Part shown: one piece after another, positions 5,440 through 5,536 of the stretch
Layout of the letters: each line of letters begins with the position of its first letter
How positions within the stretch are numbered: the first letter of the stretch is position 1
From: Desulfobacterales bacterium
GTDB lineage: Bacteria > Desulfobacterota > Syntrophobacteria > B119-G9
Assembly: GCA_026992215.1 (NCBI GenBank)
Contig: JALXAI010000322.1
Location: 1-5,536, forward strand
Length of the DNA stretch: 5,536 nt
Direction: 5' to 3'
The notes under the pieces: model-generated
Seen by the model: the letters and a program-made list of their open reading frames with translations, nothing else
Databases searched by the model: none
What the model was told of the DNA's origin: nothing
Program-made: the position numbers and the translations under genes

Positions 5440-5476
5440 TAAAAAGGTCGGAGTGTTAAAAATCGCAGGACAAAGT

Positions 5477-5536
5477 ATGGAAATTGATACCATCCAGGCT
5501 TTTCCGAGGCAAAAGATTGACCTGCTCGGGGTGAAA
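5477..5536 (+). CDS. Start of an unidentified gene, cut by the right edge
   Basis: Twenty codons are visible from ATG 5477 to the window end, beginning MEIDTIQAFPRQKI and ending LLGVK. I do not recognise the family from this fragment. The start is supported by AGGA (5467-5470) six bases upstream and by the promoter at 5411-5439, which would give a leader of about 30 nt. The same frame is open back to an ATG at 5423, but that codon lies between the -35 and -10 boxes and has no ribosome binding site, so it is not used. The gene is divergent from trkH, with about 200 bases between the two starts, and could share regulation with it. Confidence reflects the very short visible length. Confidence 0.45.
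   Translation, partial: MEIDTIQAFPRQKIDLLGVK

Noticed and set aside
5423..5476. An upstream in-frame ATG for the right-edge gene
   Set aside because: It lies between the -35 and -10 boxes of the gene's own promoter and lacks a ribosome binding site.

Overview
The window looks like a chromosomal segment of a strictly anaerobic bacterium with a mid-range G+C content. A nickel-iron CODH-family protein, strong purine-rich ribosome binding sites and sigma-70/A-like promoters with 17-18 bp spacers would suit a Clostridia member (Peptococcaceae-like) or a Desulfobacterota relative. This placement is inference; nothing in the window fixes the lineage.

Layout. (1) 1-1817, plus strand: a CooS-family protein cut by the left edge, followed by a strong intrinsic terminator (1844-1877). 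It has the CODH fold signatures, but glutamate replaces one C-cluster cysteine, a second glutamate sits two residues before the active-site lysine, and three of four proton-relay histidines are gone. This is the pattern expected of 'deviant' CooS proteins that carry an Fe/S/O hybrid cluster, as in hybrid-cluster protein (HCP), rather than a Ni,Fe C-cluster. (2) 1818-2350: a 533-base gap with a second terminator-like hairpin, a hairpin-forming repeat, a good promoter at 2120-2148 and a leader of about 195 nt with several mutually exclusive pairings. (3) 2351-2557, plus strand: a dodecin (flavin-binding small protein), bracketed by an 18-bp near-perfect inverted repeat. (4) 2558-3021: a 464-base repeat-rich non-coding stretch (7-bp and 9-bp tandem repeats, a 19-bp direct repeat pair, and a second copy of the hairpin repeat). 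(5) 5278-3022, minus strand: a two-gene potassium-uptake operon, trkH then a single-RCK trkA (KtrA-like), with its own promoter. (6) 5411-5536, plus strand: a divergent promoter and the first 20 codons of an unidentified gene cut by the right edge.

The genes do not form one pathway. TrkH and TrkA work together as membrane channel and nucleotide-gated cytosolic regulator. The CooS-like protein and dodecin are each on their own transcript. The main points of interest are the hybrid-cluster-like active site of the CooS protein and the unusual repeat and pairing architecture around the dodecin gene.
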